From Flavobacterium sp. (GTDB lineage Bacteria; Bacteroidota; Bacteroidia; Flavobacteriales; Flavobacteriaceae): a DNA stretch of 64,000 nucleotides. Every line of letters begins with the position of its first letter. Position 1 is the first letter of the stretch. The notes below the pieces were generated by a model. It made no database searches. It saw only the letters and a program-made list of their open reading frames with translations, and was not told where the DNA came from. Shown one piece after another: positions 25,608-34,281 of this stretch. Where the stretch lies: NCBI RefSeq assembly GCF_027484705.1, contig NZ_JAIXSL010000007.1, positions 186,001 through 250,000 on the forward strand, read 5' to 3'. Position numbers and translations under genes: made by a program.

Positions 25608-25615
25608 TAAATTTG
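25608..25615 (+). promoter_or_regulatory. -7 promoter box of rpoN
   Basis: TAAATTTG is a perfect TAnnTTTG, 6 bp outside the end of the large inverted-repeat element. A TTG at 25583-25585, within the terminal repeat, is 22 nt upstream and could serve as the -33 element. Confidence 0.62.
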
Positions 25616-25636
25616 ACCTCAATTAAAAATCATAAA

Positions 25637-27103
25637 ATGCTTAAGCAATTTCTAAACCTCAAACTATCGCAAAAATTATCACCTCAGCAAATCCAGCTGA
25701 TGAAGTTAATCCAGTTGCCGACACAGGCATTTGAGCAGCGTTTGAAAGAAGAAATGAATGAAAACCCAGCGCTCGAAGCCGGAAAAGAAGAAGACGAAAA
25801 CTACGAAAAGGACGAGTTCGACAACGAGGAAGAATTTGATGACTTCGATGACAACGAAAGCATCGAGGCTGAAGACATCAACATTGATGAATACCTCAGC
25901 AACGACGAAACGCCCGAATATAAAACGCAAGTCAATAATTACAGTGATGACGATGATCGCCGCGAATCGCCTTTGGCTTCTCCGGTGAGTTTTCATCAGG
26001 ATTTGATCAACCAGCTCAATACTTTTATGCTCAATGACGACGAGCGCGACATAGCGGAATTCCTCGTCGGTAGCATTGACGATATGGGTTACATCCGCAG
26101 AAGCATTCCCGATATTGTCGATGACATGGCTTTCACGCAAGGCATTTACACCGATGAGAAAACCGTAGAACGCATCCTGCACGTGATCCATGAATTGGAA
26201 CCTTCAGGCGTTGGCGCACGTGACTTACAGGAATGTCTGTTGTTGCAGCTCAAGCACAAAACGCCTTCAGAATATGTGGAATTGGCGACCAAAATCATCG
26301 AAACCCAATTCGACGCGTTCACCAAAAAACATTATGAGAAGCTGCAGCAGAAATTCAATGTGTCGAATGAGCAGCTCAAAAAAGCCGTACACGAAATTGA
26401 AAAACTGAATCCGAAACCCGGCGGTTCCTTCACCGGAAATAATAAAATCACCGAAAACATTGTTCCCGATTTTGCGATCCGCATTGTAGAAGGCGAACTC
26501 GAATTGACCTTAAACGGAAGAAATGCCCCGACTTTGCACGTTTCCAAAGATTATCAGGAAATGCTTCAGACTTATAAGGTTTCCAAAGACAAATCGCATG
26601 CGCAGAAAGACGCCGTGCAATTCATCAAGCAAAAACTCGATGCGGCCAAATGGTTTATCGATGCGATCAGACAACGCCAGGAAACGCTTTTTGTGACGAT
26701 GAACGCGATTATGCACTACCAACAGGAATTTTTCTTAGATGGCGATGAAACGAAACTGCGCCCGATGATTCTGAAAGACATAGCCGATATGGTCGGTCTT
26801 GATATTTCGACGATTTCGCGTGTGGCCAACAGCAAATTTGTAGAAACGCCATACGGCACTAAACTCATCAAGGAATTTTTCTCCGAAGCGATGAAGAACG
26901 ACCAAGGCGAAGACGTATCGACTTTAGAGATCAAGAAAATCCTTAAAAATATCCTTGAAGAAGAAGACAAACACAAACCATTGCCCGACGACCAATTGGC
27001 GGAACTTCTCAAAGAAAAAGGCTATCCGATTGCGCGCCGAACCATTGCGAAATACCGCGAACAACTTGACATTCCCGTGGCAAGATTGCGCAAAAAAATG
27101 TAA
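25637..27103 (+). CDS. rpoN: RNA polymerase sigma-54 factor
   Basis: The start is set at MLKQFLNLKLSQKLSPQQIQ, which is region I as in other sigma-54 proteins (glutamine-rich, LSPQQIQLMKLIQLP). Residues of about 46-110 form an unusually acidic region II packed with Asp and Glu. The core-binding domain follows (SIDDMGYI, LEPSGVGARDLQECLLLQL), then the helix-turn-helix (MVGLDISTISRVANSKFVETPYGT) and the RpoN box ARRTIAKYREQL near the C-terminus. The 488-residue length is normal. It directs transcription from -24/-12 promoters and needs enhancer-binding ATPases, none of which is encoded here. Confidence 0.97.
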   Translation: MLKQFLNLKLSQKLSPQQIQLMKLIQLPTQAFEQRLKEEMNENPALEAGKEEDENYEKDEFDNEEEFDDFDDNESIEAEDINIDEYLSNDETPEYKTQVNNYSDDDDRRESPLASPVSFHQDLINQLNTFMLNDDERDIAEFLVGSIDDMGYIRRSIPDIVDDMAFTQGIYTDEKTVERILHVIHELEPSGVGARDLQECLLLQLKHKTPSEYVELATKIIETQFDAFTKKHYEKLQQKFNVSNEQLKKAVHEIEKLNPKPGGSFTGNNKITENIVPDFAIRIVEGELELTLNGRNAPTLHVSKDYQEMLQTYKVSKDKSHAQKDAVQFIKQKLDAAKWFIDAIRQRQETLFVTMNAIMHYQQEFFLDGDETKLRPMILKDIADMVGLDISTISRVANSKFVETPYGTKLIKEFFSEAMKNDQGEDVSTLEIKKILKNILEEEDKHKPLPDDQLAELLKEKGYPIARRTIAKYREQLDIPVARLRKKM

Positions 27104-27121
27104 TTCCTTAATCGCATTAGA

Positions 27122-27727
27122 TTGAAAAAAATCCTGCCGTTTTTCTCCTATCTTTTTCATCCGCTGTTCATTCCTTTGTTTGGAAGCCTGTTTTATTTTT
27201 ACGGCCATGAAAACTATTTAGAATCTATCGCAAAATATTTGATGCTGATTCAGATTTTGCTCATAACGATTATGGTTCCGTTGACGATACTTTACTTTTT
27301 AAAAGTGATTGGAAAAGTCGATTCGATGATGGTTTCTGATAGGTCGCAACGCAAAGTCCCTATGGCGATACAGCTATTTCTGATGACAATGTTGCTTTTT
27401 AACAGTATCACGATAGCGAATGTTCCCGAATTATTTTACTTCTTTTTAGGCGGCATGGTCAGTACGTTTTTGGCGCTATTTTTTTTGTTTATCAATATGA
27501 AAATCAGCATCCACATGATTGGAATGAGTTCGCTTACGGCTTTTGTAATCGGAATCAGCCTGCACGATTATTCAAACTGGATTTTTCTGATTGCTGGATT
27601 ATTATTGGCCAATGGCATCGTAGCTTCATCGCGTCTGCAAATGCAAGCCCATACCAACAAAGAACTCGTAATCGGATTTGTTGTGGGATTGGTTCCGCAG
27701 CTTGTCTTATGGAGACTTTGGTTATAG
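27122..27727 (+). CDS. Polytopic membrane protein with a PAP2-like C-terminal segment
   Basis: This 201-residue protein begins with TTG 18 nt after rpoN (MKKILPFFSYLFHPLFIPLFG) and has about six hydrophobic helices. Near the C-terminus, SSRLQMQAHTNKELVIGFVVG resembles the third motif of PAP2 phosphatases (SRxxxxxHxxxD with the Asp replaced by Glu), but the other PAP2 motifs are not obvious. It might be a degenerate PAP2-like protein or an unrelated membrane protein. It is probably co-transcribed with rpoN, and its end overlaps the convergent barrel gene by 6 nt. Confidence 0.75.
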   Translation: MKKILPFFSYLFHPLFIPLFGSLFYFYGHENYLESIAKYLMLIQILLITIMVPLTILYFLKVIGKVDSMMVSDRSQRKVPMAIQLFLMTMLLFNSITIANVPELFYFFLGGMVSTFLALFFLFINMKISIHMIGMSSLTAFVIGISLHDYSNWIFLIAGLLLANGIVASSRLQMQAHTNKELVIGFVVGLVPQLVLWRLWL

Positions 27728-28420
27728 GATGTAGAACATCAGGCCGAAATGTAAGGCATTCAACCCCACTTTTTCGCCGTTATCCACTTTTGCTGAAGAT
27801 TTGAATATCGGTATCAATCCGTAATAGGCATAAAGGTTCCAGCTGTTATGGCCCGCAGCGATATAAACGCCAGCCTGGATTTTATTGAAATCCTTGTTGT
27901 TTTTGATGCGCACTTCATACAAATCATCGATATATACCGACTTGTTGAACAACAAATAACTGAACTGAAATCCGGTATAAACCCGCCAGAACTTATGACT
28001 TTCAGGTCCGGAAGTGCGCCACCTGAATTCGATGGGAAAATCTAACGAAACCTGTTCAAATTTATTTTTAGAATAACTACCGCCAAGTACGGTCGTGCCG
28101 TAAACCACATTGCCGTCAGATTCCGTAATAAAGAGGTTTTGGAAATATTTGGAATACGAGAGTCCGATGCCGGGTGCGATGGCTTTGTTGCGTTGTTTGT
28201 TGATGGGAAAATCCCTCAAAAAACCCATCTTGAAACCCGAAGAAAATTTCTTTTGAGAAACACCCGTTGGCGCATTGACCAAAGTGTTGTAGGTAAAGGT
28301 GAAATAAAACTGGTCTTCACGATACAGCGAATCGATAGCAATCATGGGCGCCGGCAGTTTTGTTTCCTGTGAGAAACCGTGTAAAGAGATCAAAAACAAC
28401 CCAATAAGAAAATAACGCAT
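27722..28420 (-). CDS. Outer-membrane beta-barrel (porin-family-like) protein
   Basis: This 232-residue protein has a signal peptide (MRYFLIGLFLISLHGFSQ) and then amphipathic strands with aromatic girdles (QFYFTFTYNTLV, FEQVSLDFPIEFRWR, WNLYAYYGLIPIF), ending in FGLMFYIL. The size and pattern fit the small eight-stranded barrels often called porin family or outer membrane beta-barrel proteins in Bacteroidota. It differs from the PorT protein encoded at 30220. Function unknown. Confidence 0.8.
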   Translation of the reverse strand: MRYFLIGLFLISLHGFSQETKLPAPMIAIDSLYREDQFYFTFTYNTLVNAPTGVSQKKFSSGFKMGFLRDFPINKQRNKAIAPGIGLSYSKYFQNLFITESDGNVVYGTTVLGGSYSKNKFEQVSLDFPIEFRWRTSGPESHKFWRVYTGFQFSYLLFNKSVYIDDLYEVRIKNNKDFNKIQAGVYIAAGHNSWNLYAYYGLIPIFKSSAKVDNGEKVGLNALHFGLMFYIL

Positions 28421-28479
28421 CGTTCTAATTTTGTGGCTTAAAGGTAAAAAAACTGTGACAAAGTTTGAATATTAAAACG

Positions 28480-28487
28480 TAAATTTG
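28480..28487 (+). promoter_or_regulatory. -7 promoter box of the 2TM-protein gene
   Basis: TAAATTTG is a perfect TAnnTTTG, 51 nt before the start codon, preceding the 2TM-folA pair. Confidence 0.55.
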
Positions 28488-28538
28488 TGAAGCTATAAGG
28501 AACTTCTTAATCCGGCAGCAGCCCAAATTGAATTCATC

Positions 28539-28862
28539 ATGGATAAAGAGCAACAGGAATTATACGAAAATGCCCGCAAGCGATTGCGTCAGAAAAAGAA
28601 TGTTTATTTTCATTTTGTACTCTTGGTCATCGGCAGCCTGTTTATGTTCATCGCGAATATTTATCTGGAATTTGGCGCTCCGAATCACTGGTATATTTGG
28701 GCCGTTACGGTTTGGGTTTTTCTGTTCGTGTTGCATTTCATCAAAGTTTTTATCACCGACCGTTTTATGAATAAAGACTGGGAACGCGAACAAATCCAGC
28801 GTTTGGTTGAAAAACAACAACAAAAAATCGACGGTTTAAAATCGAAAATCTCCAACGAATAA
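28539..28862 (+). CDS. 2TM domain-containing protein
   Basis: This 107-residue protein has an N-terminal charged helix (KEQQELYENARKRLRQKKNVYFH), two membrane helices (about 25-42 and 52-70) and a C-terminal coiled-coil-like tail rich in Q, K and E. This is the layout of the Bacteroidota 2TM domain family, in which the segment sometimes precedes sensor kinases; here it stands alone. It lies 13 nt upstream of folA. Function unknown. Confidence 0.85.
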   Translation: MDKEQQELYENARKRLRQKKNVYFHFVLLVIGSLFMFIANIYLEFGAPNHWYIWAVTVWVFLFVLHFIKVFITDRFMNKDWEREQIQRLVEKQQQKIDGLKSKISNE

Positions 28863-28875
28863 AATCCCGAATCGA

Positions 28876-29358
28876 ATGATTATTATGATTGCGGCGGTTG
28901 CCGAAAACTTAGCCTTGGGAAAAAACAACGAACTTGTCTGGCATTTGCCCGATGATTTTAAACGCTTCAAGCTGCTCACGACGAACCATTACATTATTAT
29001 GGGCCGAAAGACTTTTGAGAGTTTTCCCAGACCGTTGCCCAACAGAACCCATATCATCATCACGCGTCAAAAAGACTATTCCGCTGAAGGTTGTTTTGTA
29101 GTGGATAATCTTGCTGAAGCTTTGGCGATGGTTCCTGATAATGAAAATGCCTACGTAATCGGAGGCGGCGAAATATACGCTTTGGCGTTGCCTTTTACCG
29201 ATGTCATCGAACTCACCAGAGTGCATGCCGATTTTAAAGCCGACACTTTCTTTCCTCAGATTGATGCTTCCGACTGGCAGCTCGTAGCGGAAGAATACCA
29301 TCCGAAAGACGACAAACATCTTTTCGATTTTACTTATGAAACCTACCGACGCGTTTAA
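28876..29358 (+). CDS. folA: Dihydrofolate reductase
   Basis: The 160-residue protein has the usual DHFR length and motifs: IIMIAAVAENLALGKNNELVWHLPDD with the substrate-binding acidic residue at about Asp26, MGRKTFESF for NADPH binding, and YVIGGGEIYALAL. It reduces dihydrofolate to tetrahydrofolate. It is likely co-transcribed with the preceding 2TM gene. Confidence 0.97.
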   Translation: MIIMIAAVAENLALGKNNELVWHLPDDFKRFKLLTTNHYIIMGRKTFESFPRPLPNRTHIIITRQKDYSAEGCFVVDNLAEALAMVPDNENAYVIGGGEIYALALPFTDVIELTRVHADFKADTFFPQIDASDWQLVAEEYHPKDDKHLFDFTYETYRRV

Positions 29359-29409
29359 ACCCGCCTTAACATTAATGCCTTCCTAATTTTCAGATTGTTT
29401 ACTTTATAG

Positions 29410-29417
29410 TATATTTG
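29410..29417 (+). promoter_or_regulatory. -7 promoter box of the ubiE/menG-porT operon
   Basis: TATATTTG is a perfect TAnnTTTG, 62 nt before the chosen start at 29480. Confidence 0.6.
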
Positions 29418-29479
29418 TCGAAAATAAAAGCTATCGATTTCAAATGTATAGTTTTAAACTATTTTTGGAATTCCAACTT

Positions 29480-30211
29480 ATGGCAAAGAACATCACTCCA
29501 TACAAATCTTCTACACTCAGCAAAAAAGAGCAGGTCGCTCAAATGTTTGATAACATTTCCGGAAATTATGACGGACTGAACCGCGTGATTTCATTCGGAA
29601 TTGATGTCAAATGGCGTAAAAAAGTACTGCAACTCGTCGCGTCCAAAAAACCCAAAACCATTCTTGATATTGCCACCGGAACCGGAGATTTAGCGATATT
29701 GATGACCGCCACGACCGCTGAAAAAATTATAGGATTGGATATTTCAGCCGGAATGCTCGAAGTCGGAAAACAAAAAATTGCCGCCAAAAATCTCTCGTCA
29801 AAAATCGAAATGATGCTCGCCGATTCAGAAGCGATGCCTTTTGAAGACAATACGTTCGATGCCATTACGGTAGCTTTCGGTATCCGCAATTTCGAACATT
29901 TAGACAAAGGCTTAACTGAAATTTGTCGCGTGCTCAAACCCAACGGTATTTTTGTGATTCTTGAAACTTCGAATCCTACGAAAACGCCTTACAAGCAAGG
30001 TTATGTTTTTTACACGAAATACATTCTTCCACTCATCGGGAAATTATTCTCAAAAGATAACGTAGCTTATGGTTATTTATCGGAATCTGCTTCGGTGTTT
30101 CCTTTTGGCGAAGCGCTGAACAATATTTTGAGGAAAAATGGGTTTATAGATGTCGAAGCGAAACCGCAGACTTTTGGCGTTGCGACCATTTACACGGCTT
30201 CCAAAAATTAG
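29480..30211 (+). CDS. ubiE: Demethylmenaquinone methyltransferase (UbiE/MenG)
   Basis: The start at MAKNITPYKSSTLSKKEQVA is 12 codons inside a longer frame and matches the family. The 243-residue enzyme has the UbiE signature FDNISGNYDGLNRVISFGID (about 23-42), SAM motif I ILDIATGTGD (61-70) and the later AFGIRNFEHLDKGLTEICRVL segment. It methylates demethylmenaquinone, the last step of menaquinone synthesis in organisms that, like Flavobacterium, use menaquinone. porT follows 8 nt downstream, a pairing conserved in Flavobacteriaceae. Confidence 0.96.
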   Translation: MAKNITPYKSSTLSKKEQVAQMFDNISGNYDGLNRVISFGIDVKWRKKVLQLVASKKPKTILDIATGTGDLAILMTATTAEKIIGLDISAGMLEVGKQKIAAKNLSSKIEMMLADSEAMPFEDNTFDAITVAFGIRNFEHLDKGLTEICRVLKPNGIFVILETSNPTKTPYKQGYVFYTKYILPLIGKLFSKDNVAYGYLSESASVFPFGEALNNILRKNGFIDVEAKPQTFGVATIYTASKN

Positions 30212-30219
30212 TATCCGAT

Positions 30220-30924
30220 ATGAAACAGTTCATAGCTTTCCTCCTATTATTCTCTGTGCTTGCCGGCCATGCGCAAAAAGGGAGAAAAATATTTGGTAAA
30301 GATCCTTTGATTAACCTGGAAAACTTTGATAAACAACGCGTTTATTGGGGTTATTTCCTAGGATTCAATTCCTATGATTACAAATTTGATTACAAGAAAA
30401 ACAGCCCCGATATTTATGTAGACCGAACAACCGGATTTAATGTTGGTCTTGTTGGTGATTTGCGGCTCATGGACTACATCAACCTGCGTTTCGAGCCCGG
30501 ATTATACTACACACAGCGCAATCTGACTTATACCACACTTACGAAGTCAATCGACAGAGACCGTGAAGTGCCGGCTACTTATATTCATTTCCCTTTTTTA
30601 TTGAAATTTTCTTCGCAGCGTACCGGAAATATCAGACCTTATCTTGTGGGCGGAATTTCTTTCAGCAAAAATCTGGGTAGCAACGAAACCTCCAACAGCG
30701 ACAATACGGAACAAAAATTTCGTGTGAAGGAATGGACTAAGAATTACGAAATAGGATTTGGTATCGATTTGTATCTGGAATATTTCAAGTTTTCTCCGTC
30801 AATCCGCGGCGTCTTTGGCCTTGAGGACGAACTCATTCGCGATGCCGATCCGAACAGCCCTTGGACCGGAAATGTCAATTCTATGAAAACCAGAGCAATT
30901 TTAATCAACTTTACTTTTCACTAA
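30220..30924 (+). CDS. porT: Type IX secretion / gliding motility protein PorT
   Basis: This 234-residue protein has a signal peptide (MKQFIAFLLLFSVLAGHAQ) followed by a small beta-barrel pattern (RVYWGYFLGFNSYDYKFDY, LRLMDYINLRFEPGLYY, PATYIHFPFLLKFSS, ILINFTFH at the end). Sequence and position behind ubiE match PorT/SprT of Flavobacterium, an outer-membrane component of the type IX secretion system. Its 3' end overlaps the convergent methyltransferase gene by 14 nt. The alternative, a generic porin-family protein, is less likely given the gene order. Confidence 0.88.
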   Translation: MKQFIAFLLLFSVLAGHAQKGRKIFGKDPLINLENFDKQRVYWGYFLGFNSYDYKFDYKKNSPDIYVDRTTGFNVGLVGDLRLMDYINLRFEPGLYYTQRNLTYTTLTKSIDRDREVPATYIHFPFLLKFSSQRTGNIRPYLVGGISFSKNLGSNETSNSDNTEQKFRVKEWTKNYEIGFGIDLYLEYFKFSPSIRGVFGLEDELIRDADPNSPWTGNVNSMKTRAILINFTFH

Positions 30925-31648
30925 ACCCGCGGCGGAATTCACTCAGCACAATCGCAGCTGCGGAAGCAACATTAAGACTTTCGGTTTGTTTGAACTTCCC
31001 AAAACGCGGAATCGTAATCCTATTTTTCGTTAATTTTTCTATATCCGCAGAAATGCCGTTGGCTTCATTGCCTAAAACTACAATCGCGGCTTCGGGTAAT
31101 TTTTCTTTGTAAATATTGTCGCCATCCATAAAAGTACCGTACACCGGCAAAGTTGTTTTGGACAGCAATTCATGCAAATCAACATAATGCACCTGAACTC
31201 TGGCAATAGAGCCCATCGTAGCCTGAATGACTTTAGGATTGTAAATGTCAACCGTTTCTTTGGAGCAAACCAACTGTTCGACGCCGTACCAATCGCACAT
31301 GCGCAGGATCGTTCCCAAATTTCCGGGATCGCGGACGTCATCGAGCGCTACGATCAATCCTTTTTCGACCATCGGTTTGGGTTCCGGAATCATGAAGATG
31401 GCGAGGCAATTATTAGCCGTCGACAAAGCGCTTATTTTTTGAAGTTCGTTTGTGGAAATCAGCGTTTTCTGGTGGGACGCAACTGACTCAAAAAGGGATT
31501 CGGTAACGTAGAGATGCTGAAGCTCAAAATCCGATTGCAACAGTTCCTGAATGACTTTCACGCCTTCAGCAATAAACATTTTATGCTGCGAGCGGTATTT
31601 TTTTTGTTGCAAACTCGTGATAACCTTGATTTGGTTTTTGCTAACCAT
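30911..31648 (-). CDS. TrmH/SpoU-family RNA 2'-O-methyltransferase
   Basis: The start at MVSKNQIKVITSLQQKKYR is 12 codons inside the open frame. The 245-residue protein has an N-terminal substrate-binding domain (FIAEGVKVIQELLQS) and the knotted SPOUT domain with its three motifs: DDVRDPGNLGTILR, LGNEANGIS and IPRFGKFKQTESLNVASAAAI. It methylates ribose in rRNA or tRNA using SAM; the target nucleotide cannot be told from sequence. It is divergent from tamL. Confidence 0.94.
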   Translation of the reverse strand: MVSKNQIKVITSLQQKKYRSQHKMFIAEGVKVIQELLQSDFELQHLYVTESLFESVASHQKTLISTNELQKISALSTANNCLAIFMIPEPKPMVEKGLIVALDDVRDPGNLGTILRMCDWYGVEQLVCSKETVDIYNPKVIQATMGSIARVQVHYVDLHELLSKTTLPVYGTFMDGDNIYKEKLPEAAIVVLGNEANGISADIEKLTKNRITIPRFGKFKQTESLNVASAAAIVLSEFRRGFSEK

Positions 31649-31658
31649 AGAAAAAATG

Positions 31659-31666
31659 TACTTTTG
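31659..31666 (+). promoter_or_regulatory. -7 promoter box of the tamL-like gene
   Basis: TACTTTTG is a perfect TAnnTTTG, 21 nt before the TTG start of the outer-membrane protein gene. Confidence 0.62.
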
Positions 31667-31687
31667 GATTAAATTATTCCACAACTC

Positions 31688-34234
31688 TTGAGAAACGCTT
31701 CTACAAAAATATCATTATTTATTCTAATAGGAATCATTCTCGTGGCTTGTAATACTCTCAAAAGGGTTCCTAAGAGCAAAAGGCTGCTGACCAAAAACGA
31801 AATCGTGGTCAACGACAAAAAGGTCAACACCGAAAACATCACGACTTTAGTGTATCAGAAACCCAACACTTCCATCGGCGGCATTCATTTGCGTTTGTAT
31901 TTATACAATTGGGCGAAACTTAACCACGATTCGATCTACAAATCAAAATTCATTAAGGATCCTGAGAAATACAAACACCAATCGAAGTGGCTTTCTGCAA
32001 AACAGGTCAATCGTCTGGGGAATTCGTTCTGGTATTCTGGCATTCATGAATTCCTCAGAACTACGGGCGAACCGCCAGTGATTGTAGATTTTAAAAGCAC
32101 CGAAAAATCGAGGCTTCGATTGAAAAGTCATTATTTCAACGAAGGTTACTTCAACGTGAAAACTTCGTACGAGATTGATTCTTCGCGCATCCAAAAAGCC
32201 AAAATCAAATACGCTGTCATTACTGGGAAACCTTATATTCTGGACACCATCAAAACCACGATTCAGTCGCCGGCTTTGGATTCGTTGTATAAAGTACAGC
32301 AAGCCAATTCGTTTCTCAAATCCGGAAAACAATACCAGATTGCCGATTTCGACAATGAGAAAAACCGCATCACGACGCATTTCAGGAATAACGGTGCGTA
32401 TTTTTTCCAACCGACTTATGTCAATTATGCGATTGATACGCTCAACGGGAATTACAAAACCAACGTCAATCTCAAGATCGACAATTATTCGTACAGTATT
32501 GGCGATTCGACCAAAACCGAACCTTTCAAATTGTATAAGATCAGCGAAGTCAATATTTACACGGATTACAACTCGAAAGACACTTCAGCGATTGAAGAGA
32601 AAAAAACGACTTTTTCCAATTTCAACCTGTTCAGCAAAGGCAAACTCAAATACAAACCCAAAGCGATTACCGACGCGGTGTTCATCAATAAAGGCAGTTA
32701 TTTTTCTGATTTGAGAACCAATTTGAGTACTCGGTATCTGACGAATTTAAAGGTTTTTAATTATCCGACGATTCGCTACAAGCTTGACCCGAACGACACT
32801 TTAAAACAATCCATTGTGGCCGATATTTACCTGACGCAAAAAGAAAAATTCAGTTTTGGTTACGGGATTGACTTTACGCATTCGAACATTCAGGATTTCG
32901 GAATTTCGGGAAGTTTGTCTTTTGGAATCCGTAACATTTTCAACGGAGCGGAAACTTTCGAAATTGCGACGCGTGGCAACATCGGTTCCTCAAAAGATTT
33001 GGCGAATCCGGACGACCGGTTCTTCAACGTTTCGGATTATGGCGTCGATATGAAACTGAATTTCCCGAGAATCTTCATGTTTTTCAATACCGATAAGATC
33101 ATCCCGAAAAGCATGATTCCTTCGACGGCACTGACTTTAGGTTTCTCGAAGCAAAAAAATATTGGTCTTGACAAGGAGAATTTTACGGGTGCGATGACCT
33201 ATAACTGGAACCTGAACCGGCAGACTTCGTTTAGGTTTGATTTGTTCAATATTCAATACGTGAAGAACATCAATCCTGATAATTATTTCAATGTTTATCA
33301 GTCTTCGTTCGTGGCTTTGAACAATCTCGCGGTGAAGTATAATGCGGATCCGACTTATTTTCAGGACGGAGAATTGATTATTCCCGCGGGCGTCAACGCT
33401 TTTTTGAACGATATCAATTCGAATACCATCGCGGCGACTGCGGAAGACGCCAAAACCATCAGCAGTATTGTCGAACGTGCGGCGAGACTTACGGAAAACA
33501 ACTTGATTTTTGCCACCAATTTTTCAGTGTCCAAATCGACTAAGAAAGATCTTTATGATGAAAACTTTCATGTCTTTCGCTCGAAATTGGAATCTGCCGG
33601 AAATTTTCTTTCGTTGCTGGCGAATATATCCAAACAAACCGGAACGCAAGGCGTGAACAAAACCATTTTTGAGGTCGCGTATTCGCAATACATCAAAGGA
33701 GAACTTGAATATATCAAACACTGGGATTTCAATCGCGGAAAAGTATTGGCTTTTCGCAGTTTTGTCGGGCTTGCCGTGCCTTACGGAAATTCGGTCAGCG
33801 TGCCTTTCTCGCGAAGTTATTTTGCCGGTGGATCGAACGATAACAGGGCGTGGCAGTCGTATTCGCTAGGTCCGGGAAGAAGTTCTGCGGTCAATGACTT
33901 TAATGAAGCGAACTTTAAGATTGCGACGAGTGCGGAATTTCGATTCAATTTCTTTGGAAAATTGAACGGTGCGCTGTTCGTCGATACCGGAAATATCTGG
34001 AACGCCTTTGACAACATCGAAGATGAAAAATCTGTTTTCAGTGGCATAAAATCCCTTGGCGATACCGCGGTTGGTTCGGGTTTCGGACTGCGGTATGACT
34101 TCAGTTTTTTTGTGTTCCGGTTTGATTTCGGATTCAAAACTTACAACCCTTCGGATACCTCGAATAAAAAATGGTTCCGCGATTACAATTTCCCCAACTC
34201 GGTGCTAAATATTGGAATAAATTATCCGTTCTAA
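31688..34234 (+). CDS. tamL: TamA-like outer-membrane lipoprotein (TamL), BamA/Omp85 superfamily
   Basis: This 848-residue protein starts with TTG and has a lipoprotein signal (LFILIGIILVAC, lipidated Cys at about 21). POTRA-like repeats follow (KYAVITGKPYILDTI, FKLYKISEVNIYTDYN), then a 16-strand-type barrel with FGFGIRNIFNGAE-like strands, the conserved SFSRSYFAGGSNDNRAW segment and a terminal strand ending in GINYPF. A lipidated TamA-type protein is the TamL form known from Bacteroidota. It should help assemble outer-membrane proteins with a TamB partner, which is not in this window. A second BamA paralogue is the alternative. Confidence 0.87.
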   Translation: MRNASTKISLFILIGIILVACNTLKRVPKSKRLLTKNEIVVNDKKVNTENITTLVYQKPNTSIGGIHLRLYLYNWAKLNHDSIYKSKFIKDPEKYKHQSKWLSAKQVNRLGNSFWYSGIHEFLRTTGEPPVIVDFKSTEKSRLRLKSHYFNEGYFNVKTSYEIDSSRIQKAKIKYAVITGKPYILDTIKTTIQSPALDSLYKVQQANSFLKSGKQYQIADFDNEKNRITTHFRNNGAYFFQPTYVNYAIDTLNGNYKTNVNLKIDNYSYSIGDSTKTEPFKLYKISEVNIYTDYNSKDTSAIEEKKTTFSNFNLFSKGKLKYKPKAITDAVFINKGSYFSDLRTNLSTRYLTNLKVFNYPTIRYKLDPNDTLKQSIVADIYLTQKEKFSFGYGIDFTHSNIQDFGISGSLSFGIRNIFNGAETFEIATRGNIGSSKDLANPDDRFFNVSDYGVDMKLNFPRIFMFFNTDKIIPKSMIPSTALTLGFSKQKNIGLDKENFTGAMTYNWNLNRQTSFRFDLFNIQYVKNINPDNYFNVYQSSFVALNNLAVKYNADPTYFQDGELIIPAGVNAFLNDINSNTIAATAEDAKTISSIVERAARLTENNLIFATNFSVSKSTKKDLYDENFHVFRSKLESAGNFLSLLANISKQTGTQGVNKTIFEVAYSQYIKGELEYIKHWDFNRGKVLAFRSFVGLAVPYGNSVSVPFSRSYFAGGSNDNRAWQSYSLGPGRSSAVNDFNEANFKIATSAEFRFNFFGKLNGALFVDTGNIWNAFDNIEDEKSVFSGIKSLGDTAVGSGFGLRYDFSFFVFRFDFGFKTYNPSDTSNKKWFRDYNFPNSVLNIGINYPF

Positions 34235-34247
34235 ATTTATAAATTAT

Positions 34248-34255
34248 TATTTTTG
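34248..34255 (+). promoter_or_regulatory. -7 promoter box of the aldolase-accD unit
   Basis: TATTTTTG is a perfect TAnnTTTG, 26 nt before the aldolase start. Confidence 0.65.
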
Positions 34256-34281
34256 TACACTTAAATTTTAAACACACCATC

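Noticed and set aside
25706..26191. Minus-strand ORF of 161 codons within rpoN
   Set aside because: It is the complement of the acidic region of sigma-54; runs of Val, Ile and Phe come from reading Asp and Glu codons backwards.
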